A program made the translations under genes and the position numbers. Shown piece by piece: positions 8,712 through 17,937 of a stretch of DNA of 36,023 nt. The stretch comes from Methanobacteriota archaeon (GTDB lineage: Archaea > Thermoplasmatota > Poseidoniia > Poseidoniales > Thalassarchaeaceae): contig JAERSV010000069.1 of assembly GCA_016845345.1 (NCBI GenBank), positions 1 through 36,023 of the forward strand, in the 5' to 3' direction. How positions within the stretch are numbered: the first letter of the stretch is position 1; each line of letters opens with the position of its first letter. The notes under the pieces were generated by a model, which saw nothing but the letters and a program-made list of their open reading frames with translations, did no database searches and was not told where the DNA came from.

Positions 8712-11700
8712 TCAGAAAATTGTGAACAACAGCGTAACAGCCGCAGATGAAAGTGGCTCTGGGAAGAGCCAGTGTGTTGAAGAACTATCAAAACCGGGAA
8801 CCGCGTTTAGTAGAGACAAATCGCTGGTTAATCCATTAACGTTCATGGTTGAGGCTGATGGAATGAAACTGGTTGTTTGAGCATCTATGAGAACCGCTCT
8901 TCCGTCAAATGTTTGCCCGCCTATGTCTGCTGTCACCCTTGCGGTTGCGGCAATTCTGCCACCTCTAACATCGCTTACTTTGACAATAGGATATGTGTCT
9001 GCAATCCAATATGCTTCAACCGTTGCGCTCTGCAAGTTTTCACCAATTGCTTCAACCTGCTGAATGTAAATTCCTGGCGCTGCAGGTACATTCGTCTGTT
9101 TGACATAGATTCTACCGATACCACCCTCAGAGGATGAGACCGACAAGCCAAAGGTTTCAGTCGGAGCAATCGATACATGACTTGCCATGTTTTCGGCTAG
9201 CATCAACATATCTCCTCTACTGTTTATTGCTCTACCAGCCGCTGTCATGAACAAATCCATACCCTTTCCTGACGATGTGTAATCAAGGGTCGGCATACCT
9301 TGGAAAGTAGTGTCTTGAGTAATATCAAAATTGAAAGAAGGCCTCACATCAAGAGTCATTGTCCCCGGCACCTCGTTGATAAATACCGTAAGTGGCCACC
9401 ACTTTCCTTCTGAGTAAATTTGTTGTTGCATCATTATGGACTCTACACTTCGTTTGTTGATTTGTTCTTGTTCAGGAACTGTCATTGAGAGATGAACTCT
9501 TTGACCTAGTGCCGCATTAAAATCGACAGAGCGAGGAATATCATTGAGTAAAACCTCAGACCTTGTGGCACCTTGTCTATCGAGTAACATTGCATGAACA
9601 AAGTCAAGTGTGTGCGACATTTCATAACGAGATGTCAACTGAATTTCTGGAATTGCTAAATCATTAATCCGTTCTAAATCCATCTCAACTTGGAGGCTCG
9701 TCTGTTGCCCAATCTCGAAACCAAACATTGTGAGAGCGAAGTCTTGACCCTCAAACCCTTGAACGTCTATGATGAATTCTTCGCGAATTGGAGTCCATCC
9801 CGAAAGGTCAATTTCAACATGATATTTGTCACGCACACTCATGTTAGTATAATCTACGAATATATTGGTTTGAGGTGGAAGGTCTGGCAACCAAGAGAGC
9901 AAATGGAATGCAGTGCTGTTCTCATACTGCCCGGCTCTCATCGCCATGCCATGTACCCACTCTGGTTGTTCTAATGGCATATTTCCTTGACGAATATCCA
10001 TAATTAAATCAAATGGTGCATCGGTTTCAAGGTTAATTCCTACGGAGAAATCTTCGCTACCTGAACCATTTCCTGTGAGACTCGTTGCAAAGCCACTGAG
10101 AATATCGTTAACACCACGGCCAACATCAGAAAATCCTGCGAGGAAAAACCCGACTCCACCAAGACCATTTTCTGTTGAGAAAGTTGGCATCGGGATTGAA
10201 TTATCACCATCCGGTGGAGGGATTGCAATTTCCAAATTTCCTGGTAAAGGACTTAGTAAAATCTCTCCATTAATTCCTAGTGTTGGGTCTTCCCAATCAG
10301 TTTCATCTCTGAGCATAATTGCCAAATCATTTCCACCTTCGGTAACAACACTTGCCGTAGGCATCCCATCCCTACCAGAACTTCCTTCCAAAACAGGTTG
10401 GGAATAGGAAATTTCTGAAATTCCACTAATATGTGCTGATAGTGATGCTTCGTTAGTGTCGATGTTCTGCCAGAATTGAAAGTGATCTCCATCCATTGTA
10501 CGCAAATCAGTTGCATTACCCATCTGAATTGTGACACCACCAATAGGGGTATCACCCGCCCAATCGACTGTTGAACCCATGCCCATCGTGAAATTTTGAG
10601 GGAATTCCTCAATGAGCACAACTTGCCTTTGCCCACCTGAGCGACCAGCGTAGAGAATCTCATCTATTCCTCTATCACTTTCCCAAGTTAGGTTCCCTTC
10701 ACTAACTAACAAATCAAGACTTGCGGGTTGATTTGAGACGTAGACAGACTGGAAATTTTCTGACACTAACGATTCTGATTCGTGTTCCATGTAGATAAAT
10801 CGTAGCGGGTCACCACCTAGAGATTCCAATGAGACTAGTTGCTGGTCTGCTAATGCATCGTCAACAATGTGCAATGACTTCAAGCCATTGAGTTGGATAC
10901 TCACAGCGACGGGTACTAATGGTTCCACCATCCCGTGCCTACCGTTTACCATACCTAATCCAGTGTCTTCTGCCATAATTACGTGGGGCCCATCGGTAAT
11001 TGGTTGCATACTAGAACCAAGTTCTATGTGTGCCATCCCAAGACTCATCAATTGACGGTCTGCTGCGATCGAGGTGTAGAAATCGAGGTAGATTTCACCA
11101 CCTGTGCCAGTACCAGCACCATCGCCACCAACAATATTGACAATTGCTTCGGGAATGCTATTTACAATATTTCCAATATCAATAAAGACATCAACGATAT
11201 TGAGAATTGTCGCATCTAAAAGTGCTGAGATAGGGTCTGCTTGAGCATTTCCAATAGCCTCATCCGCAGCCTCACCACTCCCCAGTTGGAAACTTCCCTG
11301 CAATACTAATCCAGTAGGTAAATCAGTGGCGTGGATTCGTAATCTCCGGTGATCATCAATTGCTCCCTCGCGTTGGAACCATGAAGAATAATCAATTTCA
11401 GAAACAGACTGAGTTGCAAATAACACCACTAGTGTATTTGGTGGGTTAGTCGGGTCAACTGGTAAAGTGGAATCTGCATTATTTGGGGTTGTATCCTTGC
11501 TGAAATTCTTGATAGCAAGTATCATTGAAACCCTTTCTGGCATTTGCCCAGGTAATTCCGGTGAGGATTCACTACCAAGCATTCGGAAAATTCGTGAAAC
11601 CTCATCTGATGGTAATTGCCCAGAGGGCATTCCTCTCAACCAGCCAAGAGAATCTGTAATGTTACCATAAGGTTCACCTGGTGCCGAAACTTGGTTTGAA

Positions 11701-13067
11701 CGGTTCTCATGGAAGTGTAAATGTAGGTCTGCTCTCTCATCAGCGAAGTATTCAACCGTGTCTAAACCACCTTCCCCTGTCATCCCAAATGACGTGGTGA
11801 GAACATCGTCGTTCCTCAAAACTAAATCAATAACAGAAGGTAGAACCACATTCGTTTCAACAGGATGAATCCCCAAATCAATGTAAGCAAATTCGCTGGT
11901 TTCTTTGTCACCCGCATTAGCCGGCGCGTCAAAGTGAACATAACCAAAACCAACACCTACGGTACAACGATGATCACTAGATTCAGCCCCATGCATCGTT
12001 GCGGCATCATAATCATCGGGACAATCGGTTTGTCCCACATTGTCTACATGAATCGCATATGGTGCTGCTACTGACGCGATTGAAATCCCTGTTTCATCTA
12101 TTGGCCCAGTAACAATTCCAATCAATGCCGAGAGGAATGAAAGTGTAGCCCCGCTAATGTCAAACCAAAATCTTTCAAGTCCTACTTCTAAACTAAAATC
12201 TTCTGGCATCATAGTGAATCTGCTATCAATGACCCAAACATAACTCTCACCTTCTCCAAGTGGATTCAACGAATATGCAAATTGTTTCATCAGTGATACT
12301 TCGAGAAATTCAATATGGTCCCACAAAGTTGCCTGAGTATCAAGAGCAACTACTGAGAATTCAATGGTCGGTTCAACCCACAAAGTAGTTGGCGGATTTC
12401 CTTCAGTCCCCCATCCATCACTCTGTGAGGTATCTACAGTGAAACCAACCTCAATATCGTTGGTGGAATCATCATCAATGGAAATTTCATGAAGTAATGG
12501 GTTTGAACCTGTAAGTAGTCCAATTAATCCACCAGCAAAAAGCCCGGTTTCTGAAAAATCAACCTCTTCATAGTGGTCATACTCTTGACCTGTGTCTGTC
12601 TTGAAATGGGTCCAAATTACAAAATTATCTGCAGTCAACAGAGTGCCCCAAATATTGTTGGCCCATTCATCTGGATGTTCATCGGGATTGAGTACCATCT
12701 CATATGGCGTTGGATGCGCTGCTTCAGGAGGAGTGGAATTAACCATCACCATATTTGACAAACTCTCATCAATTCGCGAAAGTGGGTCATTCGAATCACT
12801 CAATCTCTCCTCCAATCTAACTTGGTCAAGAGCGTTGTTAGCGGCGATTGTTACCGCTGAATTACCAACCATAGTAGATCTAGTTTCAAGCGCTGAATCA
12901 AGTTGAGAAAGAATGTCAAAATCTTCTGCACTGACCTGCAATTCGGCTGATGAAGTGCTAATTGGGGCAACAAGTGGAAGTAAAATGATGAGTGTAATCA
13001 AAATCCCCATTTTTGAGTCTGATGTGCGAGGTCCAGCAACTAACAATCTGACGCTTGCCTCCTCCAT
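8712..13067 (-). CDS. Giant secreted protein of unknown fold with a C-terminal PEP-like hydrophobic tail
   Basis: This is a 1451-aa protein with a signal peptide (MGILITLIILLPLVAPISTSSA, residues 20-41). I recognise no catalytic domain. The body is acidic and beta-rich, with glycine-rich stretches near residues 600-680 and 1000-1060 (for example NGLGGVGFFLAG). The extreme C terminus, WLFPEPLSSAAVTLLFTIF, has a PEP tripeptide and a hydrophobic run like a PEP-CTERM sorting signal but lacks the usual terminal arginine cluster. It may anchor as a tail or be cut by a sortase-like enzyme (inference). The start is uncertain: ATG at 13067 has no clear ribosome site, and the ATG at 13010 falls just before the signal peptide. 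The stop is 10 nt before the next gene. Probably a large surface component of the same block. Confidence 0.85.
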   Translation of the reverse strand: MEEASVRLLVAGPRTSDSKMGILITLIILLPLVAPISTSSAELQVSAEDFDILSQLDSALETRSTMVGNSAVTIAANNALDQVRLEERLSDSNDPLSRIDESLSNMVMVNSTPPEAAHPTPYEMVLNPDEHPDEWANNIWGTLLTADNFVIWTHFKTDTGQEYDHYEEVDFSETGLFAGGLIGLLTGSNPLLHEISIDDDSTNDIEVGFTVDTSQSDGWGTEGNPPTTLWVEPTIEFSVVALDTQATLWDHIEFLEVSLMKQFAYSLNPLGEGESYVWVIDSRFTMMPEDFSLEVGLERFWFDISGATLSFLSALIGIVTGPIDETGISIASVAAPYAIHVDNVGQTDCPDDYDAATMHGAESSDHRCTVGVGFGYVHFDAPANAGDKETSEFAYIDLGIHPVETNVVLPSVIDLVLRNDDVLTTSFGMTGEGGLDTVEYFADERADLHLHFHENRSNQVSAPGEPYGNITDSLGWLRGMPSGQLPSDEVSRIFRMLGSESSPELPGQMPERVSMILAIKNFSKDTTPNNADSTLPVDPTNPPNTLVVLFATQSVSEIDYSSWFQREGAIDDHRRLRIHATDLPTGLVLQGSFQLGSGEAADEAIGNAQADPISALLDATILNIVDVFIDIGNIVNSIPEAIVNIVGGDGAGTGTGGEIYLDFYTSIAADRQLMSLGMAHIELGSSMQPITDGPHVIMAEDTGLGMVNGRHGMVEPLVPVAVSIQLNGLKSLHIVDDALADQQLVSLESLGGDPLRFIYMEHESESLVSENFQSVYVSNQPASLDLLVSEGNLTWESDRGIDEILYAGRSGGQRQVVLIEEFPQNFTMGMGSTVDWAGDTPIGGVTIQMGNATDLRTMDGDHFQFWQNIDTNEASLSAHISGISEISYSQPVLEGSSGRDGMPTASVVTEGGNDLAIMLRDETDWEDPTLGINGEILLSPLPGNLEIAIPPPDGDNSIPMPTFSTENGLGGVGFFLAGFSDVGRGVNDILSGFATSLTGNGSGSEDFSVGINLETDAPFDLIMDIRQGNMPLEQPEWVHGMAMRAGQYENSTAFHLLSWLPDLPPQTNIFVDYTNMSVRDKYHVEIDLSGWTPIREEFIIDVQGFEGQDFALTMFGFEIGQQTSLQVEMDLERINDLAIPEIQLTSRYEMSHTLDFVHAMLLDRQGATRSEVLLNDIPRSVDFNAALGQRVHLSMTVPEQEQINKRSVESIMMQQQIYSEGKWWPLTVFINEVPGTMTLDVRPSFNFDITQDTTFQGMPTLDYTSSGKGMDLFMTAAGRAINSRGDMLMLAENMASHVSIAPTETFGLSVSSSEGGIGRIYVKQTNVPAAPGIYIQQVEAIGENLQSATVEAYWIADTYPIVKVSDVRGGRIAATARVTADIGGQTFDGRAVLIDAQTTSFIPSASTMNVNGLTSDLSLLNAVPGFDSSSTHWLFPEPLSSAAVTLLFTIF

Positions 13068-13161
13068 GCTGTAATTTACTCGCTCATGTTGCTTGAACGA
13101 TTTGGTTCATTGAATCAAAATTGAGTCATTTCTTGCATTATTGGAATTTGCCAATGTCGCT

Positions 13162-13178
13162 CGTCCTCATAGAGGACG
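13162..13178 (-). promoter_or_regulatory. Intergenic stem-loop after the 854-aa gene
   Basis: CGTCCTC and GAGGACG form a perfect 7-bp stem with a 3-nt loop, 10 nt past the 13188 stop. A weaker ATTGG/CCAAT pair (13141-13156) follows directly. There is no T run, so an mRNA stability or processing element is more likely than a terminator. It lies in the 120-nt gap between two giant surface-protein genes. Confidence 0.45.
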
Positions 13179-13187
13179 ATTTGTGAC

Positions 13188-15752
13188 TTATTTTTCAAGG
13201 CGGATGCGTTGGTCACACTTTGGACAAGCAACTAGAGCCTGTTCAACATCATTTGGCATGTCTACAGCGAACATCTGTTCGCAAGAAGGACAAGAGGCTT
13301 TCACAGTTGTACTTTCTACAACTTCTGGTTCTGGTTCAGCCACAGACTTTGCTGTGGGTGCTGCCTTTGCTTGAACACGCGGTTTAGATTTAGCAGCACC
13401 TGCTGAATCTGGAAGAGCGACTCCGGAGGAGCGCTTGGCAACTTTACCCTCAGGCTTTGTTGATGTTGATTGTGATTCGGGCTGTGGTTTTGTTGATGTT
13501 GATTGTGATTCGGGCTGTGGTTTTGCAACTTCAGTCTTGGGTTTTTCATCCTTACTTCGAAGGAAATCGAGGTCATCTAGAATTGGGTCTTTTTCAACGA
13601 GTTTTTGTGGTTCGTCGTCCTCCCCAAATGCGGCTAGAGCATCGTCGGAAACTACTCCTTGAGAGTAACCAGTTCCCGCTAATGCGGCGATGCTTGCATC
13701 ACTTCTACCACCATAGCCACCTGATTGTGACCCAGCTGGAGCATACATAGTGAGTTGGTCATCACGTTCTGGTTCGGGTTCTTGAGCCTCTTCTTCTGAG
13801 GCTGCTTGTGCGAGTGCAACTGCTTCTTCGTGCAACTTTTCTTTACGCTTGTTCCAGGCGAACCAGCCCCCGCCACCTAGGGCTACAATAATCACTAGAA
13901 CGATGAATGGAACTACACTATCGAGGGGAGATGAAGAACCGCTTACTGCGCTTGGGTCTGCCTCGACATCGACTAAAACCTGAACCGTCTTTGAGAGGTT
14001 TGCATCATTAGTGACTGTAACTGTGACATAAGTGGGTTTCACATTGTTGAATGTCCAAGAAACTGTAGAGCCGGTTGCGTCATTATCGTTTCCAGTCACA
14101 CCGTCACCACTAGAATCAATTTCTTTATCAAAATCCCAAGTATATGCCAACTGGTCTGATTCAGGGTCGCTTGCTTCTACACTGAAAGTCATTGAAGTTC
14201 CAACCATCACTGTATCAATAGCTACAATATCACCAACTACTGGTTTTGTCCCATCTCTCACAATAATTGTGACAACTGTGGCGTCAATATTGTTGGCGCC
14301 ATCAACCGCAGTTAACTCAACAATATGTTCACCTGTGGTATTAATTGCGTGTGTAAAAGATGAAGGAAGTGAATTTGTAAATGAGGAGATTAGGACACCA
14401 TCGACCCTCCATTCTTCTCTAACAACTTGCCAATTATCAGTTGATGTAGATGTTAATGTGAAATTCGCATCAACATCCCGTTGCCAAGTATCAGAACCAA
14501 GAATTGAAGAATTTGGATTTGAGGAATCCTTCACAGATACTGCAATTGCGTTGCTACTACTTCTGCCATCAGGCCCGTTAATTATTGCCCTCACTGAACG
14601 ATTCCCAGGGCTTGAAAAAAATGTTGTAACTGATTCTCCGGTAGCATCAGTGGACCCATCGCCATCAAAATCCCATTCAGTTTGACTCAAATCAGCCTGT
14701 TGTGAAAGATTTGGAGTCGATTCAACATCAAAACTGACCTGTTCTTGTACATCGACATCAGTCAAATCATCGGCGCTTGAAATTACCGGGTCCAATACCG
14801 GCAATAATGTGACGCTGACTGTAATTCTCAAAGGTGATAAGCCATCACCGCCACCTGTTGGACCTGCTTCATTATCCAAAAACAAATACAGAGGTTGTCC
14901 GGCTAAATCAGCGGGGACTGTCCAAGGTTGTGAAGTTGCTGTTGAGATTGAAAGCATTTGAGTTCCAGGCACCCAAAACGCACCACCGCCGCCCAACAAA
15001 TAGGTGTCTTTCTGAGATTCGGTTAGGATGAACAAATCACCCACACCAGAGAGAGGTAGAGCAGTTATTGAGACCTGAGTACCCATGTCCAAAGTGAGTT
15101 CGGAAGGGCCAAGCAGAGCAACATGACTACCCGGTGCAAGAACTTGTAGTGAATCAATGAGAGTCCAATACGACATGGTTGGGAAAGTCACTGAAATTGT
15201 GATATTAGAATCACTACCACCCTGCCCACCATTACCTTGGTCACCTGAATGTGCAAGATTGTCAAGGATTAGAAACCAATCCGTTTGTGAGCGCTCCGTT
15301 GGAACTTCCCAATGCCATTCAGCATCGCCTGAAAGTGACTCAACCGATGCATCAGCCTCCCAGATAGATGAAGTCCTGTAGGATTGGCCATTGAGATATG
15401 TACCAACTGAATTTGCCGCGAAGAACAGTAAGTCGGCTGAACTACCTGTTACCGCTACATCAATTGAAACTAAACTTCCAGGCGCTAGATTACCTAATGA
15501 TACTTGCAAACATGTTTGGTCAGCGAGAGTTACCATCGGTGGGAGGTTACTGACATTTGTTGCTGGACAAGGCGGATCTTTAGCCCCTGCTTGCTGATTG
15601 ATATTATTCAAATCAAGGCCATTTGAAATCGTTGCTGGAACCATGCTGCCAAGAAGCATCAAAAGGGCAACTGAGACGACTACGCTCCAACGCATCATAA
15701 GTTGTGCCGATGTTCTCCCTTTCAATAGTTCACCCTTCGGGTGTAACCACAT
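13188..15752 (-). CDS. Large membrane protein: PKD-like ectodomain, TM helix, repeat linker and cytosolic zinc ribbon
   Basis: The 854-aa product has a signal segment (WSVVVSVALLMLLGSMVPATIS). PPC-like beta domains follow, then PKD-like domains (TEWDFDGDGSTDATGES; YTWDFDKEIDSSGDG). One TM helix (PFIVLVIIVALGGGGWFAW) lies at about 613-631. A charged E/A-rich cytosolic stretch, an exact duplication of KPQPESQSTST, and a C-terminal zinc ribbon (CPSC near residue 820, CPKC near 845) complete it. The ATG at 15752 is 7 nt after the RNase Z stop with GAGGG at the right distance. Another in-frame ATG pair at 15698/15695, nearer the signal peptide, has a weaker AAGGGAG site. The layout matches the protease at 2981-7978 although the ectodomains differ, suggesting a common cytosolic partner or assembly role (inference). 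Function unknown. Confidence 0.85.
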   Translation of the reverse strand: MWLHPKGELLKGRTSAQLMMRWSVVVSVALLMLLGSMVPATISNGLDLNNINQQAGAKDPPCPATNVSNLPPMVTLADQTCLQVSLGNLAPGSLVSIDVAVTGSSADLLFFAANSVGTYLNGQSYRTSSIWEADASVESLSGDAEWHWEVPTERSQTDWFLILDNLAHSGDQGNGGQGGSDSNITISVTFPTMSYWTLIDSLQVLAPGSHVALLGPSELTLDMGTQVSITALPLSGVGDLFILTESQKDTYLLGGGGAFWVPGTQMLSISTATSQPWTVPADLAGQPLYLFLDNEAGPTGGGDGLSPLRITVSVTLLPVLDPVISSADDLTDVDVQEQVSFDVESTPNLSQQADLSQTEWDFDGDGSTDATGESVTTFFSSPGNRSVRAIINGPDGRSSSNAIAVSVKDSSNPNSSILGSDTWQRDVDANFTLTSTSTDNWQVVREEWRVDGVLISSFTNSLPSSFTHAINTTGEHIVELTAVDGANNIDATVVTIIVRDGTKPVVGDIVAIDTVMVGTSMTFSVEASDPESDQLAYTWDFDKEIDSSGDGVTGNDNDATGSTVSWTFNNVKPTYVTVTVTNDANLSKTVQVLVDVEADPSAVSGSSSPLDSVVPFIVLVIIVALGGGGWFAWNKRKEKLHEEAVALAQAASEEEAQEPEPERDDQLTMYAPAGSQSGGYGGRSDASIAALAGTGYSQGVVSDDALAAFGEDDEPQKLVEKDPILDDLDFLRSKDEKPKTEVAKPQPESQSTSTKPQPESQSTSTKPEGKVAKRSSGVALPDSAGAAKSKPRVQAKAAPTAKSVAEPEPEVVESTTVKASCPSCEQMFAVDMPNDVEQALVACPKCDQRIRLEK
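13459..13524 (-). repeat. Two identical 33-nt tandem units in the cytosolic linker
   Basis: Positions 13459-13491 and 13492-13524 are identical 33-mers, each encoding KPQPESQSTST in the linker of the 854-aa protein. Perfect DNA identity indicates a recent duplication. Confidence 0.9.
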
Positions 15753-15759
15753 CAAACCC

Positions 15760-16854
15760 TCAAAGAGTGTAATTTTTCCACTCTTCACAACGCCTGTGGA
15801 CCATTATTTCCCCGTCACGTGAAATTGTAAAAACATCTCCATCACTACACGCAATTGACCTTTTATGCAACTCTTGTGCTTCATTTTGAACAACAGATAT
15901 GTCGTCAACACTTGAACTATAATGAGTCAATGCTAACACTTGACTGCCTGAAACTTGAGCATGCCGCGCCGCGTCGTGAGTTGTTGAATGATTGTACATT
16001 CTTGCCTTTTCTGACTTATACTCTAGGAAAGTTGCCTCGTGCAACAGTAAATCTGGAGGAATAGTGAGTTCTCCAAATGCTTGCACATTTCCAATTGTGT
16101 CTCCTGAAATTAGGAGCGAACGCCTCGGTTTCGCTTCGCCTCGGAAATCCCCAGCCAAGAGGGTCTCTGAATCTGTCGTGATATCTTTGCCACTAGCAAG
16201 CGTAGCAACCTGTTCAGTGGTTAAAGAAAGAGAATCTGCTTTGGTCCGGTCAAATTTACCCATCGCATGATTGGTTGAGAATTGCCAACCACATGATGGA
16301 ATCCCATGTTCAGTGGGAACTACTGTTAATTCAACGCCATCAAGGGGTTGAATTGGAGAAATGAATGGAGACTGCTGTTCAATTGGCAACAACACCCAAT
16401 CAATCTTGAAACCAAAATCATCGTCTTTCGAGCCAAGAGATTGCCACTGTTGGAAAAGTATTGCGAGATCTGTTGAATCAACGCCACTATCCGCGGGTGG
16501 TGTATCACCCGGATTTTTTAGCGCCCACGCAACAGCCTTCTGACTGGTCGGGGCGATGATTGTAAGCGGTTCAGTGCGGCCATCCAATGACATTGTATGC
16601 AACATTGGCAATAAGCCCCAACAATGGTCAAGATGACCATGAGTGAATAAAATTGCACGGACTTTAGCCATCCGACTTCGAATCTGTAAACCACTTTTCT
16701 TCAATGCTTTATTTTGGTCAAGAAGGCGTTTCTGCATTCCTTCGCCACAATCGATCAAGACTGCACCTCCCGGAGTCATCAGAAACGACCCCGAAACGGC
16801 TCGGTCATGTGAAAAACGGGCCGACGACGTACCCAACACGTGCAGTTCAAACAT
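15760..16854 (-). CDS. rnz: Ribonuclease Z (tRNA 3'-end endonuclease), metallo-beta-lactamase fold
   Basis: The 364-aa product begins MFELHVLGTSSARF, the usual RNase Z opening. The metal-binding motif is FTHGHLDHCWGLLP (HxHxDH). Further ligand regions are LLISGDTIGN, LLHEATFLEY and the family motif YNHSTTHDAARHAQ, ending with LALTHYSS. The family cuts tRNA precursors after the discriminator base; the tRNA-Tyr in this window does not encode CCA, consistent with a need for it. ATG at 16854 is preferred over the GTG at 16881, which has no usable ribosome site. It is somewhat longer than short-form RNase Z (about 300-330 aa), the extra residues lying around 130-250. It sits between a PRC-barrel gene and a surface-protein gene, 7 nt from the latter's start. 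Confidence 0.9.
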   Translation of the reverse strand: MFELHVLGTSSARFSHDRAVSGSFLMTPGGAVLIDCGEGMQKRLLDQNKALKKSGLQIRSRMAKVRAILFTHGHLDHCWGLLPMLHTMSLDGRTEPLTIIAPTSQKAVAWALKNPGDTPPADSGVDSTDLAILFQQWQSLGSKDDDFGFKIDWVLLPIEQQSPFISPIQPLDGVELTVVPTEHGIPSCGWQFSTNHAMGKFDRTKADSLSLTTEQVATLASGKDITTDSETLLAGDFRGEAKPRRSLLISGDTIGNVQAFGELTIPPDLLLHEATFLEYKSEKARMYNHSTTHDAARHAQVSGSQVLALTHYSSSVDDISVVQNEAQELHKRSIACSDGDVFTISRDGEIMVHRRCEEWKNYTL

Positions 16855-16870
16855 GATGACCGGACTCTCC

Positions 16871-16886
16871 GAGGGGCTCACCCCTC
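16871..16886 (-). promoter_or_regulatory. 6-bp hairpin upstream of rnz
   Basis: On the minus strand GAGGGG, TGAG and CCCCTC form a perfect stem immediately after the stop of the PRC-barrel gene and just before the GGAGAG ribosome site of rnz. It could set relative expression of the two genes by blocking or spacing ribosomes. Confidence 0.45.
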
Positions 16887-16887
16887 A

Positions 16888-17151
16888 TCAATGATTCACG
16901 GGGTCTTCAGGAATTGGCGTAGGTGGAAACCAGCGAAGAATTACCACATCTTCAATTCCCCGAACCCAATGCCAAGGCACTGCAACATGGACTCCTCCGG
17001 CAACTAATTCCTCTGGACAATCTACAACAAATAGGTGAGAAGTTGACCAATGGTCTACTTCGATAACGGTATCATGAACAATTCCGAGTCTTCTTCCATC
17101 GGGAAGAAATACAGGAAGTCCACGCAAAGTCGTGACTAATGCCTCCGCCAT
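16888..17151 (-). CDS. PRC-barrel domain protein
   Basis: This 87-aa protein begins MAEALVTTLRGLPVFLPDGR and reads LGIVHDTVIEVDHWSTSHLFVVD, the core pattern of PRC-barrel proteins (a switchable short beta barrel with a 'G..V.D......' strand). In archaea such stand-alone proteins are common and mostly uncharacterised; the fold occurs in RimM and photosynthetic reaction-centre H subunits, where it mediates RNA or protein contacts. The start at 17151 is chosen because the extra N-terminal residues of the longer frame do not fit the family. It lies 59 nt after L15e and 33 nt before rnz in the same direction, hinting at an RNA- or ribosome-related role (inference). Confidence 0.75.
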   Translation of the reverse strand: MAEALVTTLRGLPVFLPDGRRLGIVHDTVIEVDHWSTSHLFVVDCPEELVAGGVHVAVPWHWVRGIEDVVILRWFPPTPIPEDPVNH

Positions 17152-17210
17152 TGCAACACAACGAATGGTCAAGGTCAATCAAAGTTGCCGCTGAGTTAAG
17201 TCAAACTCAG

Positions 17211-17801
17211 TTATTTGCCACGGTTTAGGTTAGCCTTCAAACTTGGGCGTAATTTTTCTGCACCCTTACCTTTGTTGTACAACCCGCGACCACGCTTACC
17301 AGCACTGGTCTTACCACGGTGGGCTCGGCCACGGTGTCGGCTGTTACCAACCCAACTCAACTGCTTGTCAGCTTTGATTACAGGGTGGTTAGGATCCACT
17401 AAAATAACTTCAAAGAATTTTTGCTTGCCATCTTGACCAACCCAATACGAGTTCAAGACTTCCATGTTTGGATACTTCTTTCCAACACGCTCCTCAGCCA
17501 AGCGCTGAGTTGATTTTGCCATGGTGATTTTACGCATACCCATCTTTGACGGCTTACGCTTTGCATTAATCTTAGACTTGCGCAGGCCACCTCGGCGTAT
17601 TCGGGTGCGGACGACTGTGATTCCTTGCTTCGCACGGTATCCTACACGGCGAGCAGCATCAATACGAGTTGGCTTAGGAATTCTCTGGAAAACAGGCTCT
17701 TGACGCCATTGTGTCATGCGTTCACGACGGTAGTCCGACGGAAGGTTATCCTTCGGCCTTTTCCAAGTTTCGCGAAGATGGTGTGACGTCCCTTTTGACA
17801 T
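17211..17801 (-). CDS. rpl15e: 50S ribosomal protein L15e
   Basis: This is a 196-aa basic protein, the normal size for L15e. Recognisable segments are ETWKRPKDNLPSDYRRER, RVGYRAKQGITVVRTRIRRG, LNSYWVGQDGKQKFFEVILV, DPNHPVIKADKQLSWV and the C-terminal HRGRAHRGKTSAGKRGRGL. L15e is found only in archaea and eukaryotes and binds large-subunit rRNA, which fixes the domain of the host. ATG at 17801 follows AAGGAGG by 8 nt; the TTG at 17807 is rejected. The leader holds a T-rich candidate promoter element (TTTTAAT on the minus strand, near 17862). Confidence 0.97.
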   Translation of the reverse strand: MSKGTSHHLRETWKRPKDNLPSDYRRERMTQWRQEPVFQRIPKPTRIDAARRVGYRAKQGITVVRTRIRRGGLRKSKINAKRKPSKMGMRKITMAKSTQRLAEERVGKKYPNMEVLNSYWVGQDGKQKFFEVILVDPNHPVIKADKQLSWVGNSRHRGRAHRGKTSAGKRGRGLYNKGKGAEKLRPSLKANLNRGK

Positions 17802-17887
17802 ACTCAAGTCCTCCTTAGCGACTCGCCGACCTACTGCCCCTTTATCAGCGGTTCGCCTCGATTAAAATTGGTAATTGTTAGTGCTGG

Positions 17888-17921
17888 GCCGGGGACTCTC
17901 GCCCCCGACCCAACGTGTTAG
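17888..17921 (-). terminator. GC-rich hairpin after the ubiquitin-like gene
   Basis: On the minus strand GGGTCGGGGG and CCCCGGCCC pair with one mismatch around a short loop, about 20 nt after the stop of the beta-grasp gene and before the presumed L15e promoter. It may end or stabilise the upstream transcript; only a short T run (TTTT) follows, about 20 nt later. Confidence 0.35.
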
Positions 17922-17937
17922 CTTGTCTTGTTTGTGT

